Origin: JBFLVT01 sp036804525
GTDB lineage: Bacteria; Bacillota; Desulfotomaculia; Desulfotomaculales; JASEER01
Length of the DNA: 64,000 nt
Reading direction: 5' to 3'
Assembly: GCA_036804525.1 (NCBI GenBank)
Contig: DAIRSE010000009.1
Location: 1-64,000, forward strand
This document shows, one piece after another, positions 23,433 to 31,922 of the stretch; position 1 is the stretch's first letter, and every line of letters starts with the position of its first letter. The translations under genes were made by a program, and so were the position numbers. The notes beneath the pieces are model-generated. The model was given only the letters and a program-made list of their open reading frames with translations. It did no database searches and was not told where the DNA came from.

Positions 23433-25406
23433 ATGGAGGTCAAACTGGCCGCCAAGGCTGGTTTTTGTTTTGGCGTGCGCAGAGCCATTGAACTGGCCCT
23501 GAAGACGGCGCGTGAAGGAAAACAGCCGATTTATTCGTTGGGCCCCTTGATTCACAATCCCCAGGTTGTGCAGTTTCTGCAAAACCGAGGCATTAACGTG
23601 GTCGAGAACGTCAACGAAGCTTTTGAAGGAACGTTGATTATTCGTTCCCACGGCGTTGATCCGAGCGTGCTCTCCGAAGCGGAAGACCTTGGCTTGACGG
23701 TTGTGGACGCTACCTGCCCGTTCGTCCGGCGCGCACAGCAGCTTGCTTCGGATCTGACCGCTTCCGGGTATCAGGTTGTCGTGGTTGGCGACAAACACCA
23801 TCCCGAAGTGCGCGGGATTGTCGGATGGACAGGGGGGAAGGCCCTGGTTGTTGAAAACCCCGAGGAAGCCCAGGACCTTCCGGTTTTCCCCAAAGTCGGC
23901 GTTGTTGCCCAGACCACCCAGCCCCAGGACAATTTTGAGGCCGTGGTTAAGGTCCTCCGCAAAAAGATGGGCGACGTAGCGGTTTCAAACACTATTTGTA
24001 ACGCTGTTGCCGAACGGCAAAAGGCCGTTCTTGAGTTGGCTAAGGAAGTCCAGGTGATGGTTGTTGTAGGCGGGGCCGACAGTGCAAACACAAACAAGCT
24101 TACAAATTTATGTCGGAAGACCGGGACACCAACCTATCAAATTGAGACCGCCAGCCAGCTTGATCCCCGCTGGTTCCGCAACGTAAAGATTGCAGGGCTT
24201 ACGGCGGGGGCATCCACACCGGATTGGATTATCGAGGAGGTTGAACAACGGATGAGAGAGATGGAAGAAATCACGAACCCAGAAGACGAGATGCAGTCGA
24301 TGCAGGTTAAGTCTCTCAAAGGGGGAGAAATTGTCAGGGGCGTTGTCGTATACGTAGGCCCGGACGAAGTCCTGGTCGACGTAGGCGCTAAATCGGAAGG
24401 CGTAATTCCGCTTCGTGAGTTGTCCTGCTGTGAAGTCGCCTCCCCACAGGACATCGTCCAGGTGGGAGATGAGATAGATGTTTGGGTGGTAAAGGCAGAG
24501 GACAATGAGGGAAGAATCATTCTCTCCAAGAACCGCGCTGACGCCGTTAAGGCCTGGGAACATCTCGAACAGGCCTTCCAGAACGGGGAGCCCGTCGAAG
24601 GGGTGGTTCGCGAAGTAGTGAAGGGAGGCCTCCTGGTCGACCTCGGGGTAAGGGCTTTTTTGCCCGCCTCTCAAGTTGACAAGGGGTTCGTCGAAAACCT
24701 GGCCCAGTTCGTAGGCCAGAAGGTCAAGGCCAAAATCATTGAGCTCAACCGCAGCCGTAAAAAGGTCATCCTTTCCCGTAAGGCTGTTCTGGAAGCCGAG
24801 TATGCCGAAAAACGCAAGCGTACCCTGGAAAACATTCAGGAAGGCGACGTCGTCCGCGGAACGGTACGCCGGCTGACCGAATTCGGAGCCTTTATCGACA
24901 TCGGTGGGCTGGACGGGCTCCTGCACATCTCCGAGATCTCCTGGCACCGCATCAATCACCCTTCCGAAATGCTTAACGTGGGCGACGAGGTCGAAGTTAA
25001 GATCCTCCGGGTTGACAAGGAAAGCGAGAAGGTTTCCCTGAGCCTGAAACAGGTCCTTCCGAACCCCTGGGAGACTGTGGCCGAGAAATACCCCGAAGGC
25101 TCTATCGTTAAAGCCAAGGTGGTCAGGCTGGTGCCGTTCGGCGCGTTCGTGGAGCTCGAACCCGGCGTCGAAGGTCTCATCCACATCTCCCACCTTGCCG
25201 AATGGCACGTGGCCAAACCGGAAGACGTGGTCCAGGAAGGACAGGAAATCAATGTCAAGGTCTTAAGCGTCGACCAGGAGTCCAAGCGGATCCGCCTCTC
25301 GCTGCGTGAAGCAGCAGGGCGGGAGTTTACCGAGCTGCCGGAAAGCAAGGATGAGGGAACGACCATCGGCGACGCGGTAGGGGATAAGCTGAGCCAGAAA
25401 GAGTAG
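23433..25406 (+). CDS. ispH: IspH - ribosomal protein S1 fusion
   Basis: 657 residues. Residues 1-~285 are 4-hydroxy-3-methylbut-2-enyl diphosphate reductase, the last enzyme of the MEP isoprenoid pathway; cluster cysteines are seen in KAGFCFGVRRA (C12), DATCPFVRR and NTICNAV. From ~298 on are four S1 RNA-binding domains, beginning near residues 298, 383, 470 and 555, with the typical FGAFIDIGGLDGLLHISEIS form in the third. The fusion is known in clostridia; the S1 part likely serves as the S1-like ribosomal protein. GAGGTGAGG precedes the ATG. Confidence 0.95.
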   Translation: MEVKLAAKAGFCFGVRRAIELALKTAREGKQPIYSLGPLIHNPQVVQFLQNRGINVVENVNEAFEGTLIIRSHGVDPSVLSEAEDLGLTVVDATCPFVRRAQQLASDLTASGYQVVVVGDKHHPEVRGIVGWTGGKALVVENPEEAQDLPVFPKVGVVAQTTQPQDNFEAVVKVLRKKMGDVAVSNTICNAVAERQKAVLELAKEVQVMVVVGGADSANTNKLTNLCRKTGTPTYQIETASQLDPRWFRNVKIAGLTAGASTPDWIIEEVEQRMREMEEITNPEDEMQSMQVKSLKGGEIVRGVVVYVGPDEVLVDVGAKSEGVIPLRELSCCEVASPQDIVQVGDEIDVWVVKAEDNEGRIILSKNRADAVKAWEHLEQAFQNGEPVEGVVREVVKGGLLVDLGVRAFLPASQVDKGFVENLAQFVGQKVKAKIIELNRSRKKVILSRKAVLEAEYAEKRKRTLENIQEGDVVRGTVRRLTEFGAFIDIGGLDGLLHISEISWHRINHPSEMLNVGDEVEVKILRVDKESEKVSLSLKQVLPNPWETVAEKYPEGSIVKAKVVRLVPFGAFVELEPGVEGLIHISHLAEWHVAKPEDVVQEGQEINVKVLSVDQESKRIRLSLREAAGREFTELPESKDEGTTIGDAVGDKLSQKE

Positions 25407-25437
25407 AACGAGAAAGAAATAAAAGTTTTTGAGAGCA

Positions 25438-25470
25438 GGGCGGCCTATTGGAGGCCGCCCTTTTAATTTT
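25438..25470 (+). terminator. Intrinsic terminator after ispH-S1
   Basis: A perfect 8 bp stem, GGGCGGCC / GGCCGCCC, with a 7 nt loop is followed by TTTTAATTTT. It ends the cmk-plsC-ispH unit. Confidence 0.9.
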
Positions 25471-25534
25471 GCATTAATTCTTGCTCCGCAGGGGAATCTA
25501 GCATTAACATTTGCAAAGCGAAGGAGCAGGTGAT

Positions 25535-26248
25535 ATGGACAGGCTTCCAATCGGCGTCATTATCCTGATTGTTGTTTCCGTATTAATCTACCTTGGCTTG
25601 CTGCAGCGCATCCTGGACAGGATGAGACTTACCGACCGTGCCGCGCTGGTGATCGTCGGCGCTATGGTGGTCGGCAGCCTCATCGACATTCCGATTCCGG
25701 CGGGCCGCAACACCGTGGCCCTTAATGTCGGCGGCGCTATTGTCCCCGTGGCCCTGGCCGTTTATTTACTCTCTCGTGCTGATGAGGCCGCGGAGAAAAT
25801 GCGGGCTCTTCTCGGGGCGCTGATTACGGGCGCGGTGGTGTACGGCGTGGGAACTTTCATAATGACCGGTTTGCCGGAACCCGCAGGACGATATGCCTTC
25901 ATTGACGTCCTCTACCTTTATCCGATTGTGGCCGCCGTAATCGCTTATACCGTCGGCCGCTCGCGGAGGGCCTCCTTTGTGGCGGCAATCCTGGGGGTGC
26001 TCCTGGCTGATGTTTTCCACTGGACCAGGCTCGTCGCGACCCGCACTCCTGGAAGCGTTCACATCGGAGGCGCCGGAGCCTTCGACACAATCGTTGTTTC
26101 CGGTTTACTGGCAGTGCTTCTCGCCGAGGTAGTCGGCGAAATCAGAGAACGGATACAAGGGGGACCGCGGTCGGGAGGTCGGAGCCGGGCAACACTGGAC
26201 GCACTTAAAACCCCTGAAGAGGGAGGTCAGAGGGATGAAGACCGCTAA
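25535..26248 (+). CDS. DUF1614-like multi-pass membrane protein
   Basis: 237-residue protein with about seven hydrophobic segments and a hydrophilic C-terminus. The pattern ALNVGGAIVPVALAVYL and the FDTIVVSGLLAVLLAE end fit DUF1614, a family of unknown function found in clostridia and archaea. GAAGGAG at 25520-25526 supports the ATG. It overlaps the SpoIIP-like gene by 14 bp. That suggests a sporulation or envelope role, which is inference. Confidence 0.65.
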   Translation: MDRLPIGVIILIVVSVLIYLGLLQRILDRMRLTDRAALVIVGAMVVGSLIDIPIPAGRNTVALNVGGAIVPVALAVYLLSRADEAAEKMRALLGALITGAVVYGVGTFIMTGLPEPAGRYAFIDVLYLYPIVAAVIAYTVGRSRRASFVAAILGVLLADVFHWTRLVATRTPGSVHIGGAGAFDTIVVSGLLAVLLAEVVGEIRERIQGGPRSGGRSRATLDALKTPEEGGQRDEDR

Positions 26249-27383
26249 ACTGGGAATCTTGATCGCTTGCCTGATCTGTGCGGGAACTATCCTTGCTTAT
26301 TACAGCACCCCCGGCAACCTGCCCGCCTGGGCGCCCCTCAACCTGACGCGGGAAATGGATGAACTGTCTGTAGGGCAGTATACCGCCGTCGTTGATCAAC
26401 AGGGGCGCATCGTCAGCAAACTCGGCCGCCATGTTTACAAAGGCGACGAAATCATCTCCGCAAACGGTGAGCAGTACCGCGTTATTTCGGTAAAAGGAAA
26501 CATCGCTAAAGCCAGGATGGTCGGCCTCGACCGCGACCTGCTGGCCTATATGGAGTACTTCGACCAGTACGCTCTGCCGGCCCAAGCGGGAAAAAAGAGA
26601 TCCGGAGCCGTCGCCATCTACCATTCGCACAGCGATGAATCCTACGTCCCCACGGACGGTACCTCATCCAGACCTGGAAACGGGGGCATTTACAGGGTTG
26701 GCAGCACTTTATCGGCAGCCCTTAGGGACAAAGGGGTACGCCCTATCCACAGTTTCGCTACCCACGACCCGCACGACGCGCAAGCTTACATGCGGTCCCG
26801 CAAGACCGCCGTCCAGCTTATGAAGCGCAACCCCTCAGCCCTGATCGATGTTCACCGCGACGGTATTCCGGATGCCAGCTTCTACCGGCATAGTATTAAC
26901 GGCCGGGAAGTCAGCCAGGTACGGCTCGTGATCGGGAACCAGAATCCCAACTTCAGCGCCAACAGGGATTTTGCCAAGCGCTTAATGGCTTTCGCTAACA
27001 AGACCCACCCCGGCTTGGTTAAGGAAATCTTCGTGGGCCGGGGCAACTACAATCAGGACCTGATGCCTACCGCCATCCTTATTGAAGCTGGTACGCACAC
27101 CCTTAGACGGGAGGAGGCCCAGGATGGCATTGCCCTGCTGGCGGAGACCATTCCGACTGTGCTGGGAGTGAGCCCGGCTGTGACTCCGCGGACGGGGACT
27201 CCTGCAGGAGTCTGGACGGCATTGCTCTGGATCCTTGCCCTTACGATAATTGGCGCCGGCATATTCCTTGTAGTCAGCGCCGGCGGTGTGAAGCAGGCTC
27301 AGGAGAAGCTGGGCCGGTTCTTTAGCAAAGAAATCGGGCTCAAGCTGAATAATCGCAAGGAGGGCGGCGAGGGAGAACGATAG
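26235..27383 (+). CDS. spoIIP: Stage II sporulation protein P-like peptidoglycan hydrolase
   Basis: 382-residue membrane-anchored protein with an N-terminal helix (residues 6-22), a middle region, a SpoIIP/amidase-3-like catalytic domain and a second hydrophobic helix near the C-terminus. Catalytic-type residues are H130 and H132 in YHSHSDESY, H207 in IDVHRDG and the glutamate in ILIEAGTHT. SpoIIP cleaves septal and cortex peptidoglycan during engulfment. The C-terminal helix and cytoplasmic tail are not typical of Bacillus SpoIIP, so this may be a paralogue. Confidence 0.82.
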   Translation: MKTAKLGILIACLICAGTILAYYSTPGNLPAWAPLNLTREMDELSVGQYTAVVDQQGRIVSKLGRHVYKGDEIISANGEQYRVISVKGNIAKARMVGLDRDLLAYMEYFDQYALPAQAGKKRSGAVAIYHSHSDESYVPTDGTSSRPGNGGIYRVGSTLSAALRDKGVRPIHSFATHDPHDAQAYMRSRKTAVQLMKRNPSALIDVHRDGIPDASFYRHSINGREVSQVRLVIGNQNPNFSANRDFAKRLMAFANKTHPGLVKEIFVGRGNYNQDLMPTAILIEAGTHTLRREEAQDGIALLAETIPTVLGVSPAVTPRTGTPAGVWTALLWILALTIIGAGIFLVVSAGGVKQAQEKLGRFFSKEIGLKLNNRKEGGEGER

Positions 27384-27398
27384 TTTTTCAAAGGGGTA

Positions 27399-27881
27399 AT
27401 GCAGTTGAAGATCCTCTATCACTGTTTTGGCGGTACGCATTCATCTGTTCTCGCCGCAGCTCTGCACCTTGGTTTCTTAGACCCTCAGCGTCAACCCACG
27501 GATAGTGAACTAAAGGCCCTGCCCTTCTTCGACAAAAGGGCAGGGTCTGATTATGGAAGGATAGCTTTTTATGGGCGCGATGAACAAGGTCGCGAGGTCT
27601 GGATTTTGGGCCGGCAAGGTTACGCCAGGGTAGCCGAGGACGTGTTTAAGAGCCTGTTCCATGCCCTGATCGAGGACGGCCGCCAGCTGCTGGTCGACAC
27701 CACCCCCATTCTGAACTGGCAGATGCGGATTGGCGGCTATCTTTCCAGACGGGCGCGTTGGAAGCATATCGGCTTTTTCTTGATCGCCCGGGGCACTAGA
27801 AAAGCCTACCCCCGCCTGGTGCAGCTGGTCAAACAGGCCAAGGAGGAAATAAAGAGGATTGAAGGCCATACTGTACATTGA
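27399..27881 (+). CDS. DUF3189 family protein
   Basis: 160-residue soluble protein. The N-terminal YHCFGGTHSSVLAAALHLG and the following LPFFDK are characteristic of DUF3189, a clostridial family of unknown function. Conserved cysteine, histidine and glycine near the N-terminus resemble a small catalytic or nucleotide-binding loop, but no activity is established. It lies 15 bp after the SpoIIP-like gene and overlaps a second, related gene by 23 bp. Confidence 0.72.
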   Translation: MQLKILYHCFGGTHSSVLAAALHLGFLDPQRQPTDSELKALPFFDKRAGSDYGRIAFYGRDEQGREVWILGRQGYARVAEDVFKSLFHALIEDGRQLLVDTTPILNWQMRIGGYLSRRARWKHIGFFLIARGTRKAYPRLVQLVKQAKEEIKRIEGHTVH

Positions 27882-28305
27882 CGATACGCCTCTTGCCGCT
27901 CTGGCTGCCCTGAACGAAACATGGGGCGACGCGCACGTGAAGAACCCGGCGTCGCTTGATTTCCTGGCCTACCGGCAGGATTTCCGCCCGATTGGCCGGG
28001 ATCAGGAGGAGATCCCGGTCTTCGCCGTGTGGTACCCCGCTCCGGAGACTCTCCTGATCCGTATCGTCGAAAGCTTTTGCACTATGTACGGCATCCCCCA
28101 CAGCGAAATCAAAATTGTGCCGCTCCGGCAGGACAGTCTTTTCCTCCGCTTCGTGGCCTGGCTTTACCGGCACGGCCTGAACCGCCTGGCTAGAAACTTT
28201 TTATCCCTTACCTGGCCAAGAGCAGGACAAGATCTCGTTGCTCACTTCCAGCTTTCGGCATTGCCTCCCCGGCAGGGATTGACCGGCCAGCGTCGAAAAC
28301 GGTGA
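27859..28305 (+). CDS. Second DUF3189-like protein
   Basis: 148-residue product that begins KAILYIDDTPLAALAALN where its neighbour begins LKILYHCFGGTHSSVLAAAL. This suggests a tandem duplicate that has lost the CFGGTHSS motif; several other positions (a DFLAYR segment, then IVESFCTMYG) are its own. The TTG start has AGGAGGAAAT upstream and overlaps the previous gene. A pairing of an intact and a degenerate paralogue is a reasonable guess, not proven. Confidence 0.55.
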   Translation: MKAILYIDDTPLAALAALNETWGDAHVKNPASLDFLAYRQDFRPIGRDQEEIPVFAVWYPAPETLLIRIVESFCTMYGIPHSEIKIVPLRQDSLFLRFVAWLYRHGLNRLARNFLSLTWPRAGQDLVAHFQLSALPPRQGLTGQRRKR

Positions 28306-28454
28306 AAAATGGCAGTGACAGTGTTGCAAAACACCAATCCGGGTTGCAAGCGTCGAGCTATCAACTTTGGGTAACCTTGAAAAGAACTTTTCGATTTTGA
28401 CGACCGACGACTGACAGCCGACGACCGAATTGTAAGGAGGGTCTCCGGTACCCA

Positions 28455-29765
28455 GTGGGGCTTGTAGTCAGCTCTGTAAGAGAAGACAGCATTGCGGCAT
28501 CTCTGCCTGTTGCTGCGGGAGACACCGTGCTAGCGGCTAACGGTACGCCCATCCGCGACTTGATTGACTACAGTTTCGCCCTTGCCGGCGAATACGTAGA
28601 ATTACGTGTCAAAAAGGTCGGCGGGGAAGAACTGGTGCTGGAGATCGATAAGGAGTACGATGAAGACATCGGCCTGGTTTTTGACCAGCCCTTTCCGCAG
28701 CTGCGCAGGTGCCAAAACAGGTGTCTTTTTTGCTTCCTAGACCAGATGCCGCCGGGTCTCCGGCCGTCGCTCTACATAAACGACGACGACTACCGTCTAT
28801 CTTTCTGGGAAGGCAATTTTATCACGCTTACCAACGCCGGTCCGCATGACCTTGAACGCATCGCCAGCCAGCGCTTAAACCCTCTGTATATTTCAGTCCA
28901 CACCACAAATCCAAGCCTGCGGAAGCAAATGTTGCAGCACCCAAGAGCGGGCCTGATCACGCAGCAGCTAGCCTTCCTCAAGTCAGCCGGCATAGAGATG
29001 CACACCCAGATTGTTCTTTGCCCGGGTATTAATGACGGGCAGGAATTGGACAAGACTATAACAGACCTTGCCGGATTTTGGCCCCAGGTGCGTTCTATCG
29101 CCATAGTGCCGGTGGGGCTTACCAGGTTTCGCCGGGGTCTCTACCCGCTTAAGACTCTCTCAAGGGACGAGGCTTCCGCCCTCGTTGACAAGGTTGAACG
29201 CTGGCAGCGGCAATTCATGGAAACATTGGGCGACCCCCTCGTCTATGCGGCCGACGAGGTTTATCTCAAAGCCGGTGCTCCGGTTCCGCCGGCGGAACTA
29301 TATGGGGAATACCCGCAGCTGGAAAACGGTGTTGGTCTTGTAAGGCAATACCTTGACGCGCTTAAAATATGGTTAGGCGGTCTGACTAAACCCTTAGGCG
29401 CAATAGAAAAGATTACCGTGGTTTCGGGAACGTTGGCAGCCCCAATCGTGCAGGAAGCCCTTCGCCCGCTGCGCCGGATAGGGCTGGACGTGCGGGTTGT
29501 CCCGATCCGCAACAACTTCTTCGGGCCTACCGTTACCGTGACAGGGCTTTTGCCAGGCAAGGACATTGTCGGCCAGCTGAAGGGCAAAGATCTCGGCCGC
29601 CTGGTCGTCATACCCGGCATATGCTTCAATGATGACGGCCTGACCCTCGACGGTCTCACAGTCGCCGACCTGGAAGAAATGCTGGGGAAACCCGTCAGTA
29701 CCAGTCGCAACCCCCGCGACTGGATACGGACTTTGAAGCAGAAGGTTGAGCCATTAACCCCTTGA
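28455..29765 (+). CDS. Radical SAM protein with PDZ and DUF512 domains
   Basis: 436 residues. An N-terminal PDZ-like domain (VSSVREDSIAASLPVAAGD) precedes a radical SAM core whose cluster motif is C86-x3-C90-x2-C93 (CQNRCLFCF). DUF512 makes up the C-terminal half. This family is widespread in clostridia and cyanobacteria, and its reaction is unknown. It lies directly upstream of der, as in many clostridia, with 30 bp between them. The GTG start is ~13 bp from AAGGAGGG; no better start was seen. The gap before it holds GACGACCGA repeats and no gene. Confidence 0.87.
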   Translation: MGLVVSSVREDSIAASLPVAAGDTVLAANGTPIRDLIDYSFALAGEYVELRVKKVGGEELVLEIDKEYDEDIGLVFDQPFPQLRRCQNRCLFCFLDQMPPGLRPSLYINDDDYRLSFWEGNFITLTNAGPHDLERIASQRLNPLYISVHTTNPSLRKQMLQHPRAGLITQQLAFLKSAGIEMHTQIVLCPGINDGQELDKTITDLAGFWPQVRSIAIVPVGLTRFRRGLYPLKTLSRDEASALVDKVERWQRQFMETLGDPLVYAADEVYLKAGAPVPPAELYGEYPQLENGVGLVRQYLDALKIWLGGLTKPLGAIEKITVVSGTLAAPIVQEALRPLRRIGLDVRVVPIRNNFFGPTVTVTGLLPGKDIVGQLKGKDLGRLVVIPGICFNDDGLTLDGLTVADLEEMLGKPVSTSRNPRDWIRTLKQKVEPLTP

Positions 29766-29795
29766 GGAGTTTTTGAGAGGAGGACAAAACCACCC

Positions 29796-31115
29796 TTGAA
29801 TAAACCCCTCGTAGCCATTGTCGGTCGCCCCAACGTCGGGAAGTCTACTCTCTTTAACCGGATTGTCGGGACACGGGCCGCTGTCGTCGAGGCCGAACCG
29901 GGAGTTACGCGCGATCGCCTGTACCAGGACGTCGAATGGTCGGGGAAGGCCTTTACACTTGTGGATACCGGCGGGATCGACACGATCGCCGAAGATGCCA
30001 TAGCCGCCAGGGTAACCGCCCAGGCGCAACGGGCCATCGCTGAAGCCGACCTGATCATGTTTATCCTTGACGGCCGTGACGGACTGGTCCCCGAAGATAT
30101 CGAGGTGGCCAATATCCTGCGCCGGGCAGGCAAACCCGTCATCCCCGTCGTAAACAAGATCGATAACTTCGACGAACCCCTGCCCGTGGCCGAGTTTTAC
30201 AGCCTTGGCCTCGGCGATCCTGTACCAATTTCAGCCCAGTTGGGCCTTAATCTCGGCGATCTTCTGGATGACGTAGTTGCCCGGCTGCCGGCCAAGGCTG
30301 AGGACAGGCAAGCGGAGCAGGCCATCAAAGTAGCCTTTATCGGTCGTCCGAACGTAGGAAAATCTTCACTCGTCAATTCGATTCTGGGTGAGGAACGCGT
30401 TATCGTCAGCGATATCCCAGGTACCACCCGTGACGCCATCGATACCTTCCTGGAACGGGACGGACGGCGGTACGTGTTTATTGATACGGCGGGGATACGG
30501 CGAAGAAGCAAGATTTCCGAACCAGTCGAGCGTTACAGCGTGATGCGCTCCCAGAAGGCGCTGGAAAGGGCCGATATCGCCGTCCTGGTCATCGATGCCG
30601 TAGACGGCGTAACCGCCCAGGACAAGCGAATCGCTGGTCTGGCCGAAGAAGCCGGCCGCGGAACAATCATCGTGGTCAATAAGTGGGATCTTGTGCAAAA
30701 GGACAGCGGCACGATGAACCGTTACACCGAGGCTATCCGGCGAGAATTGGCTTTTATAAGCTATGCTCCGCTTGTCTACACGTCAGCCCTTACCGGACAA
30801 CGGGTCCGGAATATTTTAGATGCCGTTCACAGCGTCTACGCCGAGTTTACCCGGCGCGTACGAACGAGCGACTTCAACCGCCTGATTCAAGATGCCTTCC
30901 TCGCTGCGCCCCCGCCGGCCGAGAAGGGGAGGAAGTTGAAGTGTTACTACGCAACCCAGGTCTCAACGGGTCCACCAACCTTCGTCCTCTTTGTAAATGA
31001 CCCGGCGCTCGGCACCAATGCGTACCGCCGGTATCTAGAAAATCAGGTGCGGTGCGCTTACGGCTTTGAGGGAACCCCGCTGCGCATCATCTGGCGAAGA
31101 AGGGAGATAAGGTAA
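29796..31115 (+). CDS. der: Ribosome biogenesis GTPase Der (EngA)
   Basis: Double-GTPase of 439 residues required for 50S assembly. Two G1 loops are present (GRPNVGKST at residues 10-18 and a second GRPNVGKSS), each with its DTGGI or DTAGI switch and NKID or NKWD motif, followed by the KH-like C-terminal domain. The start is TTG with GAGAGGAGG upstream. plsY follows after 5 bp. Confidence 0.97.
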   Translation: MNKPLVAIVGRPNVGKSTLFNRIVGTRAAVVEAEPGVTRDRLYQDVEWSGKAFTLVDTGGIDTIAEDAIAARVTAQAQRAIAEADLIMFILDGRDGLVPEDIEVANILRRAGKPVIPVVNKIDNFDEPLPVAEFYSLGLGDPVPISAQLGLNLGDLLDDVVARLPAKAEDRQAEQAIKVAFIGRPNVGKSSLVNSILGEERVIVSDIPGTTRDAIDTFLERDGRRYVFIDTAGIRRRSKISEPVERYSVMRSQKALERADIAVLVIDAVDGVTAQDKRIAGLAEEAGRGTIIVVNKWDLVQKDSGTMNRYTEAIRRELAFISYAPLVYTSALTGQRVRNILDAVHSVYAEFTRRVRTSDFNRLIQDAFLAAPPPAEKGRKLKCYYATQVSTGPPTFVLFVNDPALGTNAYRRYLENQVRCAYGFEGTPLRIIWRRREIR

Positions 31116-31120
31116 CCACC

Positions 31121-31708
31121 GTGGAAACCTTCGTTCTGGTGCTCATCAGCTACTTTTTCGGAGCCCTGCCTTTCGGCTATCTTGTCGGGAAGGCCGTTAG
31201 GGGCGTCGATATCACCGCCCACGGCAGCGGAAACATTGGAGCAACTAATGTCTGGCGCACTCTAGGGCCCGTTCCGGGAGCTCTGGTATTAGCTGCCGAC
31301 GTTACGAAGGGAGCCCTGCCCGTCTGGTTAGGGCGCGTTTATGGTGCGCCGGGGGTTGAACTCCTCACTGGCGCAGCCGCGGTTATCGGGCACGGGTGGT
31401 CGGTCTTTCTGGGGTTCCGGGGAGGCAAAATGATTGCGACAAGTGCCGGAGTGCTCCTGATGCTTTCTCCCCTGGCGACCCTCGGTGGGTTGATCGTCTG
31501 GGTGGTGACGCTGGCCGTCAGCCGGTACGTCTCCCTGGCTTCCATTATCGCTGCAGCATCGATCCCCTTATGGTTTTACTACCTCGGCTTCAGCCGCGAC
31601 TACCTGATCTTCACTTCCATTCTGGCTGCGGCGGCGATCTACAAACACCGTTCAAACATTAAGCGCCTAATCCAGGGAAACGAATACAAGTTCGGCGCCC
31701 GAAGATAG
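31121..31708 (+). CDS. plsY: Acyl-phosphate glycerol-3-phosphate acyltransferase PlsY
   Basis: Integral membrane enzyme of 195 residues that starts phospholipid synthesis from acyl-phosphate. Family motifs are GALPFGYLVGK, GSGNIGATNVWRTLG and the GHGWSVFLGFRGGK active-site segment. The start is GTG, 5 bp after der, a common clostridial pairing; gpsA, the supplier of glycerol 3-phosphate, is 3.8 kb downstream past the pur genes. Confidence 0.95.
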   Translation: METFVLVLISYFFGALPFGYLVGKAVRGVDITAHGSGNIGATNVWRTLGPVPGALVLAADVTKGALPVWLGRVYGAPGVELLTGAAAVIGHGWSVFLGFRGGKMIATSAGVLLMLSPLATLGGLIVWVVTLAVSRYVSLASIIAAASIPLWFYYLGFSRDYLIFTSILAAAAIYKHRSNIKRLIQGNEYKFGARR

Positions 31709-31743
31709 CTGTCGGCTGTTAACTGTTGGCTATCGGCTTTTTT
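31704..31743 (+). terminator. Probable terminator at the end of plsY
   Basis: GATAGC (31704-31709, containing the stop codon) pairs with GCTATC (31729-31734), followed by GGC and six T. The stem is only 6 bp with inner imperfect pairing, so termination strength is uncertain. Confidence 0.5.
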
Positions 31744-31751
31744 CTAACAAA

Positions 31752-31818
31752 CATTGTGGAACGGATTCCGCTTTGCCCAATCCGAACCTCTGTGTCTTAA
31801 TGCCTAGTGCTTAGGTTT
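31752..31818. repeat. Repeat B2, inverted relative to the copy at 85-157
   Basis: CGGATTCCGCTTTGCCCAATCC, followed by GAACCTCTGTGTCTTAATGC, is the reverse of the B1 segment with several substitutions. It fills the space between plsY and purL together with AT-rich sequence. Confidence 0.6.
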
Positions 31819-31922
31819 TGTAAGTGAGCAGCCGCTGGCGACGCCTGACAAACCGGGCGCAGTTTTTTAACGGCCCCCGGTATGTTAGAATAGTGGCTGT
31901 GGGGAGGGGGAGTGTTTTTACA

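Noticed and set aside
24108..25208. Long reverse-strand open frame (366 codons) opposite ispH-S1
   Set aside because: It mirrors the S1 coding region, has no ribosome site or recognisable motif, and the forward frame has clear domains.
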